Assembly: GCF_947258575.1 (NCBI RefSeq)
Contig: NZ_CAMYIV010000012.1
Span: 124,001-188,000, forward strand
Direction of reading: 5' to 3'
Source of the DNA: an uncultured Alcanivorax sp.
Lineage (GTDB): Bacteria > Pseudomonadota > Gammaproteobacteria > Pseudomonadales > Alcanivoracaceae
DNA length: 64,000 bases
The position numbers were made by a program, and so were the translations under genes. The notes below the pieces were generated by a model. The model was given only the letters and a program-made list of their open reading frames with translations. It searched no databases and was not told where the DNA came from. Below, one piece after another: positions 34,668 to 42,941 of the stretch (position 1 is its first letter; every line of letters starts with the position of its first letter).

Positions 34668-36821
34668 ATGGGCCACCATCCCGTAGAAGACAGCAACCGT
34701 TCCGATAACACCACCATCAACACTGTGCTGGAGCAGCACCTTTCCCGTCGCCAGATCCTGCGCGGCGGCGCTACCGCTGCCACCATGGTGGCAGGTGCCA
34801 GCCTGGTGGCCTGTGGTGGCGACAGCAACAATCGTAATGGCGGTGATGCGGGTAGTGAGACGCCTGCTGAGTTGGGTTTTGCGGCGGTGCCGCGGTCACT
34901 GGAGGATCGGGTGGTGCTGCCTGATGGCTACCAGGCCAGTGTGCTGATCGCCAAAGGTGATGCGCTGTTTTCCGATATCGCGGATTATCAGAACGATGGT
35001 AGCGGTGAGGACTTCGACAAGCGTTCCGGCGATGAGCACGACGGCATGGAGTTCTTCGGCCTGGGGGCTGCGGGTGTCTGGGAGCCGAATGCGTCTGAGC
35101 GTGGCGTGTTGTGCATGAATCACGAGAATCTGGAAGATGGCACCCTGCATGAGAATGGGGTGACCGATGCCGCCGATAACGGCGGTGCCCGTCCGCAGGT
35201 GGAGATTGACCGGGAAATCCTCGCCCATGGTGTGGCGTGTCTGGAAGTGATCAAAGAGGATGGCCAGTGGCGTTACGTCAAGGATTCCGCATTCAACCGT
35301 CGTGTTACCGGCGCCACTGAAGCGGTGATTTCAGGCCCCTGCGCAGGCCATGACGCCTTGAAAACCAAACTGAGCCCTGCCGGCGACAAGGGCTTTGGCA
35401 CCCTCAATAACTGCGCCAGCGGCCGCACTCCCTGGGGCACCTACCTGACCTGTGAAGAAAACTGGTTTTCGTATTTCAATCGCAACGACGCGTCTGATGC
35501 GCGCAGTGCGGTCGAGAATGACCTGTTCGCGCGCTACGGCATGGGGCTGGTGAGCAAAGGGTTTTCATATCGGGAATGGGACACCGTTGCCGGCGACATG
35601 TACCAGCGGTTCAATATCAGTGTCATCGGTGCCACGGCCACGGATGATTTCCGCAATGAGCCGAACACCTTTGGCTATATTGTGGAGGTGGATCCTTTCG
35701 ATACCGCCAGCAAACCGGTCAAGCGTACCGCCATGGGCCGCTTTGCCCATGAAGGCGCCATCTTTGCTCCCGCCGAAGCCGGCAAGCCGCTGGTGTATTA
35801 CATGGGCGATGATTCCCGCAACGAATATCTCTACAAGTTTGTCAGTGCTGCCAGCTGGGATCCCGCTGACGTGGGTATGGGAACCACTGCGGGCAACAAA
35901 TATCTGGATGACGGCAAGCTGTATGTGGCGATCTTCAACAATGACGGCACCGGCGAGTGGAAAGAGCTGAGCTTCGGAGTGAACGGGCTGGATGCAGCGA
36001 ATCCCCTTTACCCCTTCTCCAGTCAGGGTGATGTAATCCTGGCGACCCGTCTTGCCGCAGACCATGTTGGTGCGACCAAGATGGATCGTCCGGAGTGGGC
36101 GGCGGTCAACCCGATGAATGGTGAGTGCTACCTGACCCTGACCAACAACAGCGGCAGAAACCGTACCCCGGATACCGTTGATGGCGTCAATCCGCGCACC
36201 TATGGCGGCTCGGGGGGTAACCCCAATGGTCACATTATCCGCTGGCGCGAAGAGGGTGGCGATCATGCCGCCACCAGCTTCGATTGGGATGTGTTCCTGT
36301 TCGGCGCCCCTGCCGACAAGGATGCTCAAAGCATCAATCTGTCCGGCCTGACCGCCGACAATGATTTCTCCAGCCCGGATGGTTTGTACTTCGATCAACG
36401 TGGTCTGTTGTGGATTCAGACCGATGATGGCGCCTATCGCGATACGGTGAATAACCAGATGCTGGTGGCTATACCGGGCGAGGTCGGTGACGGTGGCATG
36501 CTTACCTTTACCAATGATTTTGGTGCTGAGGAAAATACCACCTTCGTTGGCAAGGATGCATCGGCGGTGGACCTTCGCCGTTTCCTGGTCGGCCCGAAAG
36601 GCTGTGAAATTACCGGTATCACCATGACGCCGGATGCCCGCAGCCTGTTCATCAACGTGCAGCACCCCGGCGAGGGTGGCTCTGCCGCCAACTTCAACAC
36701 GGATGTAAGCACATGGCCAAACCCGAATGGTGATGCCTTGTCATTGGGCAATGGTGTCAGCCGTCCCCGTTCTGCCACTATCGTGATCACCCGTGAAGAT
36801 GGTGGTGAAATCGCACTGTAA
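34668..36821 (+). CDS. phoX: PhoX-family alkaline phosphatase, Tat-exported
   Basis: A 717-aa PhoX-type protein, the calcium/iron-dependent alkaline phosphatase family (DUF839) that scavenges phosphate from organic esters in the periplasm. The N-terminus has a Tat signal, LSRRQILRGGATAAT, followed by a hydrophobic stretch and CGGDSNN, so a lipid anchor is possible. Family blocks include HDGMEFFGLG, CMNHENLEDGT, NNCASGRTPWGTYLTCEENW, RFAHEGAIFAPAEAGKPLVYYMGDD and SPDGLYFDQRGLLWIQTDDGAY. The ATG at 34668 follows AGGGAGAACAG; an upstream in-frame start at 34590 would bury the Tat signal. The tatABC operon follows directly, an apt neighbour for a Tat substrate. Confidence 0.93.
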   Translation: MGHHPVEDSNRSDNTTINTVLEQHLSRRQILRGGATAATMVAGASLVACGGDSNNRNGGDAGSETPAELGFAAVPRSLEDRVVLPDGYQASVLIAKGDALFSDIADYQNDGSGEDFDKRSGDEHDGMEFFGLGAAGVWEPNASERGVLCMNHENLEDGTLHENGVTDAADNGGARPQVEIDREILAHGVACLEVIKEDGQWRYVKDSAFNRRVTGATEAVISGPCAGHDALKTKLSPAGDKGFGTLNNCASGRTPWGTYLTCEENWFSYFNRNDASDARSAVENDLFARYGMGLVSKGFSYREWDTVAGDMYQRFNISVIGATATDDFRNEPNTFGYIVEVDPFDTASKPVKRTAMGRFAHEGAIFAPAEAGKPLVYYMGDDSRNEYLYKFVSAASWDPADVGMGTTAGNKYLDDGKLYVAIFNNDGTGEWKELSFGVNGLDAANPLYPFSSQGDVILATRLAADHVGATKMDRPEWAAVNPMNGECYLTLTNNSGRNRTPDTVDGVNPRTYGGSGGNPNGHIIRWREEGGDHAATSFDWDVFLFGAPADKDAQSINLSGLTADNDFSSPDGLYFDQRGLLWIQTDDGAYRDTVNNQMLVAIPGEVGDGGMLTFTNDFGAEENTTFVGKDASAVDLRRFLVGPKGCEITGITMTPDARSLFINVQHPGEGGSAANFNTDVSTWPNPNGDALSLGNGVSRPRSATIVITREDGGEIAL

Positions 36822-36843
36822 GTCGGCAATCTAACGGAAAAGG

Positions 36844-36870
36844 CCGCCCACATTGTGGGCGGCTTTTTTC
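36844..36870 (+). terminator. Terminator after phoX
   Basis: GCCGCCCAC-ATT-GTGGGCGGC (36844-36864) followed by six Ts. A textbook intrinsic terminator separating phoX from tatA, so the tat genes need their own promoter in 36871-36993. Confidence 0.92.
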
Positions 36871-36993
36871 GTTCCGGATTGTGTTTTTTTAAAGTCAAAG
36901 CGTCACTGAGATAGCGCGTTGCTGTCATCGCGGAGTCATGCAGGGGCGGGACAATGTTCGTCATATCCCATCAGACAAACGCAGGTGAAAAAC

Positions 36994-37221
36994 ATGCTTT
37001 CCGGTATCAGCCTCTGGCAACTTCTTATTGTTCTGGTCATCGTCATCATGCTGTTTGGTACCAAACGAATCCGTAGTCTTGGTTCTGATCTGGGAGGCGC
37101 TTTCAAGGGCTTCCGGGATGCGGTCAAGGATGGCGAGAAAAGCCTGCAAGCGGAGCAGGAGGATTCGGCGTCATTGGTGTCCAGTGATCTGGACTCGCAG
37201 AAAGACACCCTGCGGAGCTAA
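36994..37221 (+). CDS. tatA: Sec-independent protein translocase TatA
   Basis: TatA forms the protein-conducting assembly of the twin-arginine pathway. The 75-aa protein has an N-terminal transmembrane helix ([20 protein letters not shown]), then the amphipathic helix with the family hallmark [20 protein letters not shown], and an acidic tail. The start at 36994 follows CAGGTGAAAAAC; an in-frame ATG at 36919 would add 25 residues without a Tat-like N-terminus. It is followed five bases later by tatB. Confidence 0.95.
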   Translation: MLSGISLWQLLIVLVIVIMLFGTKRIRSLGSDLGGAFKGFRDAVKDGEKSLQAEQEDSASLVSSDLDSQKDTLRS

Positions 37222-37226
37222 GAGTC

Positions 37227-37514
37227 ATGCTCGATTTCGGGTTCATGGAAGTGCTGCTGGTCTGTGTGATCGCGCTGGTGGTGCTGGGGCCGGAAAAGCT
37301 ACCCAGGCTGGTGCGCACTCTGGGGCAGTGGCTGGGTAAAGGCCGCGCGATGATGAAGCAGGTGCAGCAACAGCTGGAAAGCGAAGCGCGCAATCTGGAT
37401 ATGAAAGAACGCCGTGACAAGATCCAGCGAGAGTTGGCGTTATTGCAACAAGAGCCTGTGGATAAGCCCCCCATGGAGGAAAATGGGTCGGCGAAGAAAA
37501 TGGAGTCATCATGA
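37227..37514 (+). CDS. tatB: Sec-independent protein translocase TatB
   Basis: TatB forms, with TatC, the receptor for twin-arginine signal peptides. It begins MLDFGFMEVLLVCVIALVVL, then GPEKLPRLVRTLG, the TatB signature (Pro-Glu-Lys-Leu-Pro after the membrane helix), and continues as a charged helix. At 95 aa it is short compared with E. coli TatB (171 aa) because the variable tail is reduced. The stop overlaps the tatC start. Confidence 0.93.
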   Translation: MLDFGFMEVLLVCVIALVVLGPEKLPRLVRTLGQWLGKGRAMMKQVQQQLESEARNLDMKERRDKIQRELALLQQEPVDKPPMEENGSAKKMESS

Positions 37515-38245
37515 ATTCCATGCCGCTGACCCGGCATTTGCTGGAACTGCGCCAGCGACTGTTGCGCTCAGTCGTTGCTGTTTTGTTGATTTTCATCCCC
37601 TTGTTCATGTTTGCCGGGGACATTTATACCCTGCTGGCGCAGCCGTTGATGCAGGCGCTGCCCGAAGGCGGCAGCATGATCGCCACTGATGTAACCGGGC
37701 CTTTTCTGGTGCCCTTCAAGTTGGCGTTGTACCTGAGCATGTTATTGGCCATGCCGTTTTTACTGCACCAATGCTGGAGCTTTGTGTCACCAGGGCTTTA
37801 TCGGCGTGAGAAGCGTTTTGCGCGCCCGCTGTTGTTTGCCAGCGTGCTGTTGTTCTATTTCGGTGCCGTGTTCGCCTGGTTTGTGGTCATGCCGCTGTTG
37901 TTTGCGTTCTTTATCTCGGTGGCCCCGCAAGGGGTGGCGGTGATGACGGATATCGGTGCCTGGCTGGGGTTCACCATGACATTCGTGATGGCTTTTGGCA
38001 TGGCCTTTGAGTTGCCCGTGGCTGTGGTGCTGCTGGTAGCGTCGGGAATTGTCACGCCGACAGTTTTGGCCGGTGGGCGGGCTTATGTGGTGGTGGGGTG
38101 TTTCGTGGCGGGCATGTTGCTGACGCCGCCGGACATTATCTCCCAGAGCCTGCTGGCGATCCCCATGTGGGTGCTCTTTGAGGTGGGGCTGCTGTGTTCG
38201 CGCTGGGTGGAGCCGATGGCGGATGACAGTGAGGCGCTGTCCTGA
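37511..38245 (+). CDS. tatC: Sec-independent protein translocase TatC
   Basis: TatC is the six-helix membrane core that recognises the twin-arginine motif. The N-terminal cytoplasmic LTRHLLELRQRLLRS carries the conserved HL-ELR signature. Six hydrophobic segments follow, with the conserved periplasmic FVSPGLYRREKRFA and the FGMAFELPV motif (Phe-Glu in helix 4). Length 244 aa, as usual. It overlaps tatB by four bases (ATGA) and converges with a small minus-strand gene. Confidence 0.96.
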   Translation: MNSMPLTRHLLELRQRLLRSVVAVLLIFIPLFMFAGDIYTLLAQPLMQALPEGGSMIATDVTGPFLVPFKLALYLSMLLAMPFLLHQCWSFVSPGLYRREKRFARPLLFASVLLFYFGAVFAWFVVMPLLFAFFISVAPQGVAVMTDIGAWLGFTMTFVMAFGMAFELPVAVVLLVASGIVTPTVLAGGRAYVVVGCFVAGMLLTPPDIISQSLLAIPMWVLFEVGLLCSRWVEPMADDSEALS

Positions 38246-38317
38246 CGGGGCGCAGGCAGGGTGTGGGGTCTAGATCACGCGGAGCCTGTCGGCAGGGGCG
38301 CTGCCAGGGCCAGCTGG

Positions 38318-38545
38318 TTACTTCCTGCGGCGGGTAATGATGATCAGTGCCACGGTGATGCCGATGACTGCCGCCGGAAACACTAGCAGGTAGCGTTTGC
38401 GATTGGCTTCTTTCTCGCGCTGGGCATCAGCTTGCTGAATAGCGGGGTGTTTGGCGCTGCCATCGTCGGCATAGGTGGCAACCGGCGCCAGGAACAGACT
38501 GGTGGCCAATACGAAGGCTGCGATCATGGAACGTAGGATATTCAT
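38318..38545 (-). CDS. Small bitopic membrane protein of unknown function
   Basis: A 75-aa protein. It has a Sec signal-like N-terminus (MIAAFVLATSLFLAPVATYA), a short hydrophilic middle rich in Lys, Gln and Glu, and a C-terminal helix (LLVFPAAVIGITVALIIIT) ending RRRK, which would leave the middle in the periplasm. The ATG at 38545 is preferred because AAGGTG lies eight bases upstream; a GTG at 38557 would add four residues. I do not recognise the family. It lies between tatC (convergent) and tRNA-Leu. Confidence 0.6.
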   Translation of the reverse strand: MNILRSMIAAFVLATSLFLAPVATYADDGSAKHPAIQQADAQREKEANRKRYLLVFPAAVIGITVALIIITRRRK

Positions 38546-38598
38546 GGCTTTCTGCACCTTGGCTCTGGGACGGCTGGCGGTGTTTGGCCTGAAACAAA

Positions 38599-38624
38599 AA
38601 AGGGCCCCCGTTTGGGAGCCCTTT
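38599..38624 (-). terminator. Terminator after tRNA-Leu
   Basis: Read on the minus strand: AAAGGGC, a short loop region, GCCCTTT and then TTTTG. It lies just downstream of the tRNA 3' end and closes its transcript. Confidence 0.8.
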
Positions 38625-38628
38625 GAAT

Positions 38629-38715
38629 TGGTGCCGAGGAGAGGACTTGAACCTCCACGGGGTTGCCCCCACTAGCACCTGAAGCTAGCGTGTCTACCAA
38701 TTTCACCACCTCGGC
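38629..38715 (-). tRNA. tRNA-Leu(CAG)
   Basis: An 87-base tRNA with a long variable arm. On the minus strand it begins GCCGAGGTGGTGAAATTGG and ends in the encoded CCA after CTCGGCA. The anticodon stem CTAGC/GCTAG encloses the loop TTCAGGT, giving anticodon CAG, which reads the CUG codon. The T-arm GGTTCAAGTCC is intact. The acceptor stem GCCGAGG/CCTCGGC pairs fully. No integrase or att-like duplication is seen beside it. Confidence 0.97.
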
Positions 38716-38815
38716 GTTTCGTGCTGTACCGAACCCTTCAATATAAGGTAAAGTTGCTTACCGTTTCCGGTCGGTTCATCGCGAAAGCGCGTGCATTCTA
38801 GTATATGATGGCCGG

Positions 38816-41263
38816 ATGTCAAACCCTCTTTCCGAAAAAAATTTAATGCCCCCTAAAAAACGTTACCGTGACCCCCATGCCGATCGTGAGGCCGAAAACT
38901 ACGAAAACCCTGTTCCCAGCCGGGAACTGATCCTTGAGGTGCTCAACGACCATGGCAAGCCCATGGAGTTCGAGCAAATCGCCTCCCTGCTGGAGGTGGA
39001 CGAGGATGGTGAAGTCGGCCTCGAACGTCGTCTCAAAGCCATGCTGCGTGATGCCCAACTGGTACAGAACCGCAATGGCAAGCTGGGCGTGGTGTCCCGT
39101 ATGGACCTGATCGCCGGCCGAGTTCAGGCTCACAAGGACGGCTTTGGCTTCCTGATTCCCGATGACAAAACCCAGAGTGACCTGTTTCTGGGGCCTCGCC
39201 AGATGGAAAAAGTCCTGGATGGGGATCGGGTGCTGGTCAGCGATGCCGGCTATAACCGCTTTGGCAAAAAAGAAGCCCGCATCGTAGAGATCACCGAACG
39301 GGTTGCCACCGAAATGGTCGGCCGCTACTCCCGCGAGGCCGGCATCAGCTTCTTGCAGCCGGAAAACCGGCGTATTACCCGTGAAGTGCTGGTTGAGGAC
39401 AAGAATGGCCTCAAACCCAACCCGGGTGACCACGTACGCGCCACGATTACCCAGTACCCCAGCCGTGACCACCATGTGCTGGTGCGTCTGGAAGAGATTA
39501 TTGCCACTCCGGATCAGGCTGGCATGGAAATCGAGGTGGCCCTGCGCCGTTTCGAGATTCCTCATGTCTGGCCGGACGGTGTGGAAGCCGACGCCGAGCG
39601 TTTTGGCACCGGTGTGCCCCACAAGGCGAAAGCCCATCGGGTGGACCTGCGTGATCTGCCGCTGGTCACCATTGATGACGAAACCGCCCGGGATTTTGAT
39701 GACGCGGTCTATGTGGAGCGTCGCCCCCGTGGTGGCTGGCGCCTGATCGTCGCCATTGCTGATGTCAGCCACTATGTGGCGCCGGGTTCTGCCCTGGATC
39801 GGGAGGCCGCTACCCGTGGCAATTCGGTGTACTTCCCCAACCGGGTGGTGCCGATGCTGCCGGAGGCCCTGTCCAACGGGCTGTGCTCGCTCAATCCCCA
39901 TGTGGATCGGCTGTGCCTGTATTGCGACATGAGAATTTCCGCCAACGGTCGTCTGACCGGGTTTGTCTTCCGTGAAGGGGTGATGCGCTCGCGGCACCGC
40001 CTGACCTACAACAAGGTCGGCGCGATCATCGAAGAACCGGATTCCCAGTTGGCCCAGGACACCGTGGCCAGTCTGGACGACGAGTCCCTGGACATGATCT
40101 GGTCGTTCCATGAAATGTTCCTGGCACTGCGCAAGCGCCGTGCGGAACGGGGCGCCATCGATTTCGACAGCGATGACACCCGCATCATCTACGATGAAAA
40201 CCAGAAGATTCAGGCCATTGTGCCGGTGACCCGCAATGTGGCGCATATCATGATCGAGGAGGCCATGCTGGCCGCCAACATCTGTTCCGCCAAACTGCTG
40301 GAAAAATCAGGTCTGCCGGCCCTGTTCCGTAACCACGAGCCCCCCAAGGAAGAGCGTCTCAGCAAGCTGCAGCAATTCCTGGGTGGCCTGGGGCTGAGCC
40401 TGGGCTGGTCGGAAGGCGCGCCCAAGCCGCACGTCTATCAGGATTTGCGTGAGCAGATTCTGGATCGACCGGATCGCAACGTGATTCAGACCATGATGCT
40501 GCGCTCCATGACCCAGGCCAAATACGAGGCGGAGAACAAAGGGCACTTCGGGCTGGCCTACAAGGCCTATACCCACTTCACCTCGCCGATTCGCCGTTAT
40601 CCGGATTTGCTGGTACACCGGGCCATCCGCTTCCTCATTCGTAGCGAAGGTGAGCCCAATCACGTGGACAATCCCGGCAAACTGCCGAAGATTCCCGCTG
40701 AGAAGCTGATTCCCTACAGTCAGGCAGACATGGTGGCCATCGGTGAGCAGTGCTCCATGACCGAGCGCCGGGCTGACGACGCCACCCGCGATGTGGTGTC
40801 CTGGCTCAAATGCCAGTTCATGGAATCGCATATCGGTGACGTCTTCGAGGGTGTCATCAGCGGTGTGGCCAACTTCGGTCTCTTTATCCAGCTCAATGAG
40901 CTGCATATTGATGGCCTGGTGCACGTGGCCAACCTGGATAGTGACTACTACCACTTCGACGAGGTCAATCTGACCCTCACCGGGGAAAGCAGTGGCCGCA
41001 AATTCGGGCTCGGCGATGGCGTCACCGTGCGAGTGGCGGCAGTCCATACCGAAGACCGCAAGATCGATCTGCAGCTGGAATCCTCCACCCCGTCCGGCAA
41101 GGGGCGTCCCAAGGGCGGCAGCAAGAAAGGCGGTGGCGGTAATCGCAGAGGCGGCAACAGCGAGCGGGAAAAGCTGGCCAAGGGCGATATCCCCAAAGCC
41201 AAGCCCAAACGCAAGGGGCCGCCGCGCGGTAAAAAAGCGGCCCGGCGTAGCAGCAAAAGCTAG
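38816..41263 (+). CDS. rnr: Ribonuclease R
   Basis: RNase R is a processive 3'-5' exoribonuclease of the RNB family that degrades structured RNA. An N-terminal winged-helix region (about residues 30-90) is followed by cold-shock folds, the RNB catalytic domain with TIDDETARDFDDAVYVE and AIADVSHYV (metal-binding Asp residues), YTHFTSPIRRYPDLLVHR, an S1 domain (GVISGVANFGLFIQLNELHIDGLVHV) and a Lys/Arg/Gly-rich tail of about 60 residues. Length 815 aa. The ATG at 38816 is the first; a second at 38846 is possible. It is followed by rlmB, the usual neighbour. Confidence 0.97.
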   Translation: MSNPLSEKNLMPPKKRYRDPHADREAENYENPVPSRELILEVLNDHGKPMEFEQIASLLEVDEDGEVGLERRLKAMLRDAQLVQNRNGKLGVVSRMDLIAGRVQAHKDGFGFLIPDDKTQSDLFLGPRQMEKVLDGDRVLVSDAGYNRFGKKEARIVEITERVATEMVGRYSREAGISFLQPENRRITREVLVEDKNGLKPNPGDHVRATITQYPSRDHHVLVRLEEIIATPDQAGMEIEVALRRFEIPHVWPDGVEADAERFGTGVPHKAKAHRVDLRDLPLVTIDDETARDFDDAVYVERRPRGGWRLIVAIADVSHYVAPGSALDREAATRGNSVYFPNRVVPMLPEALSNGLCSLNPHVDRLCLYCDMRISANGRLTGFVFREGVMRSRHRLTYNKVGAIIEEPDSQLAQDTVASLDDESLDMIWSFHEMFLALRKRRAERGAIDFDSDDTRIIYDENQKIQAIVPVTRNVAHIMIEEAMLAANICSAKLLEKSGLPALFRNHEPPKEERLSKLQQFLGGLGLSLGWSEGAPKPHVYQDLREQILDRPDRNVIQTMMLRSMTQAKYEAENKGHFGLAYKAYTHFTSPIRRYPDLLVHRAIRFLIRSEGEPNHVDNPGKLPKIPAEKLIPYSQADMVAIGEQCSMTERRADDATRDVVSWLKCQFMESHIGDVFEGVISGVANFGLFIQLNELHIDGLVHVANLDSDYYHFDEVNLTLTGESSGRKFGLGDGVTVRVAAVHTEDRKIDLQLESSTPSGKGRPKGGSKKGGGGNRRGGNSEREKLAKGDIPKAKPKRKGPPRGKKAARRSSKS

Positions 41264-41272
41264 GCCCTTCTC

Positions 41273-41296
41273 TGCAGGAGCGAGCCTGCCTGCAAG
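41273..41296. repeat. Single degenerate REP-like half-unit
   Basis: CTGCAGGAGCGAGCCTGCC followed by TGCAAG resembles one arm of the GTAGGAGC...GCGAA family but lacks a partner. It lies ten bases after the rnr stop. Confidence 0.35.
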
Positions 41297-41395
41297 TGAC
41301 CCCCGGTCCCGGTGGCGTCGTTTGTGGTCAGGCTCCCCTGATCCCCTATTTGCCCGGGCGCGCCGCGTGCGGGTGTGATGCGTGCAGGCGTTATC

Positions 41396-42163
41396 ATGAG
41401 CAAACCCCAGAAACCCCAGATGTATTCCGGCTTCCACGCGGTGGAAGCCCTGTTGCGGCATCGTCCTGAGGCGGTGCTGGAGCTGTTTGTACAAGACAGC
41501 CGTGCCGAGCGGGAGGAGCCTCGGCTGGCCGCCATGATCCAGTCTGCCAGGGACTTCGGCATTGCGGTACAGCGGGCGCGTCGGGAGGTGCTGGAAAAAC
41601 ACGCCGGTCCCCAGCATCAGGGCATCGTGGCCCGGGCGCGGCCGCGCAAGCCCGGCGATGAGAGTGGCCTGCTGAAGTGGCTGGATGGCAAACCCGAACG
41701 CCCCTGGCTGTTGATTCTGGAAAATGTCACCGATCCCCATAACCTGGGGGCTTGCCTGCGCAGTGCCGATGCGGCCGGAGTCGATGCGGTGATCGTACCG
41801 CGCCGCAACGCCGCCGGGCTCACTCCGGTGTCCTGTCGCACGGCGGTGGGGGCAGCGGAAAGCCTGTCCTATTACGAGGTGGGCAACCTGGCCAGTTTGC
41901 TGGATCAGCTGCGCGAAAGGGGCGTCTGGGTGGTGGGCACTGCACTTGAAGAGCGCAGTGAATCCTTGTTTGCGTTCCAGCCCCCGAATGCCCTGGCAGT
42001 CGTGATGGGCGCGGAAGGTGCCGGCCTGAAGCGCCTGACCCGGGACAAGTGCGACCAGCTACTGGAAATCCCCATGGCCGGCGAGGTGCAGAGCCTGAAT
42101 GTGTCCGTGGCCACGGGGGTGATGCTGTTTCATGTGCGCGCACAGAGGGAAAGCAGTGAATAG
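41396..42163 (+). CDS. rlmB: 23S rRNA (guanosine-2'-O-)-methyltransferase RlmB
   Basis: RlmB is a SPOUT-class enzyme that methylates G2251 in the 23S rRNA P-loop. An N-terminal substrate-binding domain begins YSGFHAVEALLRHRPE, and the trefoil-knot domain has LENVTDPHNLGACLRSADAAG, VVMGAEGAGL and IPMAGEVQSLNVSVA. The ATG at 41396 (MSKPQKPQ) is preferred; in-frame ATGs seven residues upstream exist. The final Ser-Glu-stop (AGT-GAA-TAG) is formed by the first heptads of the repeat element that follows, so the repeat has become the gene end. Confidence 0.95.
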   Translation: MSKPQKPQMYSGFHAVEALLRHRPEAVLELFVQDSRAEREEPRLAAMIQSARDFGIAVQRARREVLEKHAGPQHQGIVARARPRKPGDESGLLKWLDGKPERPWLLILENVTDPHNLGACLRSADAAGVDAVIVPRRNAAGLTPVSCRTAVGAAESLSYYEVGNLASLLDQLRERGVWVVGTALEERSESLFAFQPPNALAVVMGAEGAGLKRLTRDKCDQLLEIPMAGEVQSLNVSVATGVMLFHVRAQRESSE

Positions 42164-42309
42164 TTAACAGTGAATAGTTGCGCGAGCAACGGTGTCCGGT
42201 TTTCTGAATATATGAGGCCGCGATCAGATTCTGGTCGCGGCCTCATGCGTTGGGAAGGCTACAAGCCTGAATCGCGAGGCTGTTAACTATTCATTGTTCA
42301 CTATTAACT
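42155..42309. repeat. Heptad-arm palindrome (AGTGAAT/AGTTAAC type) with GC-rich core hairpin
   Basis: Left arm: AGTGAAT, AGTTAAC, AGTGAAT and AGT (42155-42178), then TGCGCGAG. Right arm, read inverted: AGTTAAT, AGTGAAC, AATGAAT, AGTTAAC (42282-42309). The core stem ATGAGGCCGCGA/TCGCGGCCTCAT (42212-42246) is extended inwards by further pairs. It fills the whole gap between convergent rlmB and the 197-aa gene, and supplies the rlmB stop codon. Probably works as a two-way terminator. Same core as the element at 49747. Confidence 0.85.
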
Positions 42310-42310
42310 G

Positions 42311-42904
42311 CTACCGCAGTTCTGCCTGGTTGACGACGGTCTGACGCTCCAGCGTGGGTAGCGGCAGCGGGGTGCGGCTGACGGACAGTTCCCGCTGGAT
42401 GCGCACGTTGTCCTCCAGCAGTATTTCCGGAATGTCATCGTCAAGGTTATTGGGCAGAGCGCCGGGGACACTGAGAGCCTTGTCGGCCAGCTTCTGGCCG
42501 GGCAGTGGCGCCAGCGGAAAGCTGATATGGGTGGTGCGGTTATAGCGAATCGGTTCCCGGTATTGCGGCTGCACATAGCCATCGGCATTGCGCACGGCGG
42601 TGTCCAGATCCTCCGGGCCGGTGACATGGTGCCAGTCATTGGGGCTGCTGGGTCGGGGTGGGGCGATGGATTCGCCGCGGGCCAGTCTGGCGGTCAGGCG
42701 GCTCTTGCGCTGTTGCCAGGCCAGCAGATCGGTGACGAACTGGTCCTGGCGATTGTACTCATGAATGTCCGGTCGAGGCCCCAGTGCCTGCTTCAGGGCC
42801 TGTTGCTGGGGTTGGCTCAGTCCGCTGCTGCCGGCGGCCGCTGCCATCGTCGGCAGCAGAGGCCCCAGCAGGGTCAGCAGGATGATTAAGCGGATCAGGG
42901 ACAT
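42311..42904 (-). CDS. Exported protein of unknown function, paralogue of the next gene
   Basis: A 197-aa protein with a Sec signal (about residues 1-24, MSLIRLIILLTLLGPLLPTM) and a proline/arginine-rich mature part. A block, PEDLDTAVRNADGY followed by YNRTTHISFPLAPLPGQKL, is matched in the upstream neighbour by PETLDSALARTERL and YNRSTSQSFGLPALPGNSL. The spacing is similar, so the two are tandem paralogues. I do not recognise the family. Start at 42904 is chosen for the signal peptide; an in-frame start eight residues upstream is possible. The 37-base gap to the neighbour suggests one operon. Confidence 0.65.
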   Translation of the reverse strand: MSLIRLIILLTLLGPLLPTMAAAAGSSGLSQPQQQALKQALGPRPDIHEYNRQDQFVTDLLAWQQRKSRLTARLARGESIAPPRPSSPNDWHHVTGPEDLDTAVRNADGYVQPQYREPIRYNRTTHISFPLAPLPGQKLADKALSVPGALPNNLDDDIPEILLEDNVRIQRELSVSRTPLPLPTLERQTVVNQAELR

Positions 42905-42941
42905 GGCGTGCTCCGGGGCCTCTTTCACATCTGCGCGCGGG

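Noticed and set aside
38318-38545. Small protein with TM helix and RRRK tail as a PEP-CTERM, GlyGly-CTERM or LPXTG substrate
   Set aside because: The helix and basic tail are there, but no PEP, GG or LPXTG motif precedes them and no sorting enzyme is in the window; a plain bitopic protein is simpler.
38629-38715. tRNA-Leu as an integration site of a mobile element
   Set aside because: No integrase, no repeat of the tRNA 3' end nearby and ordinary core genes on both sides.
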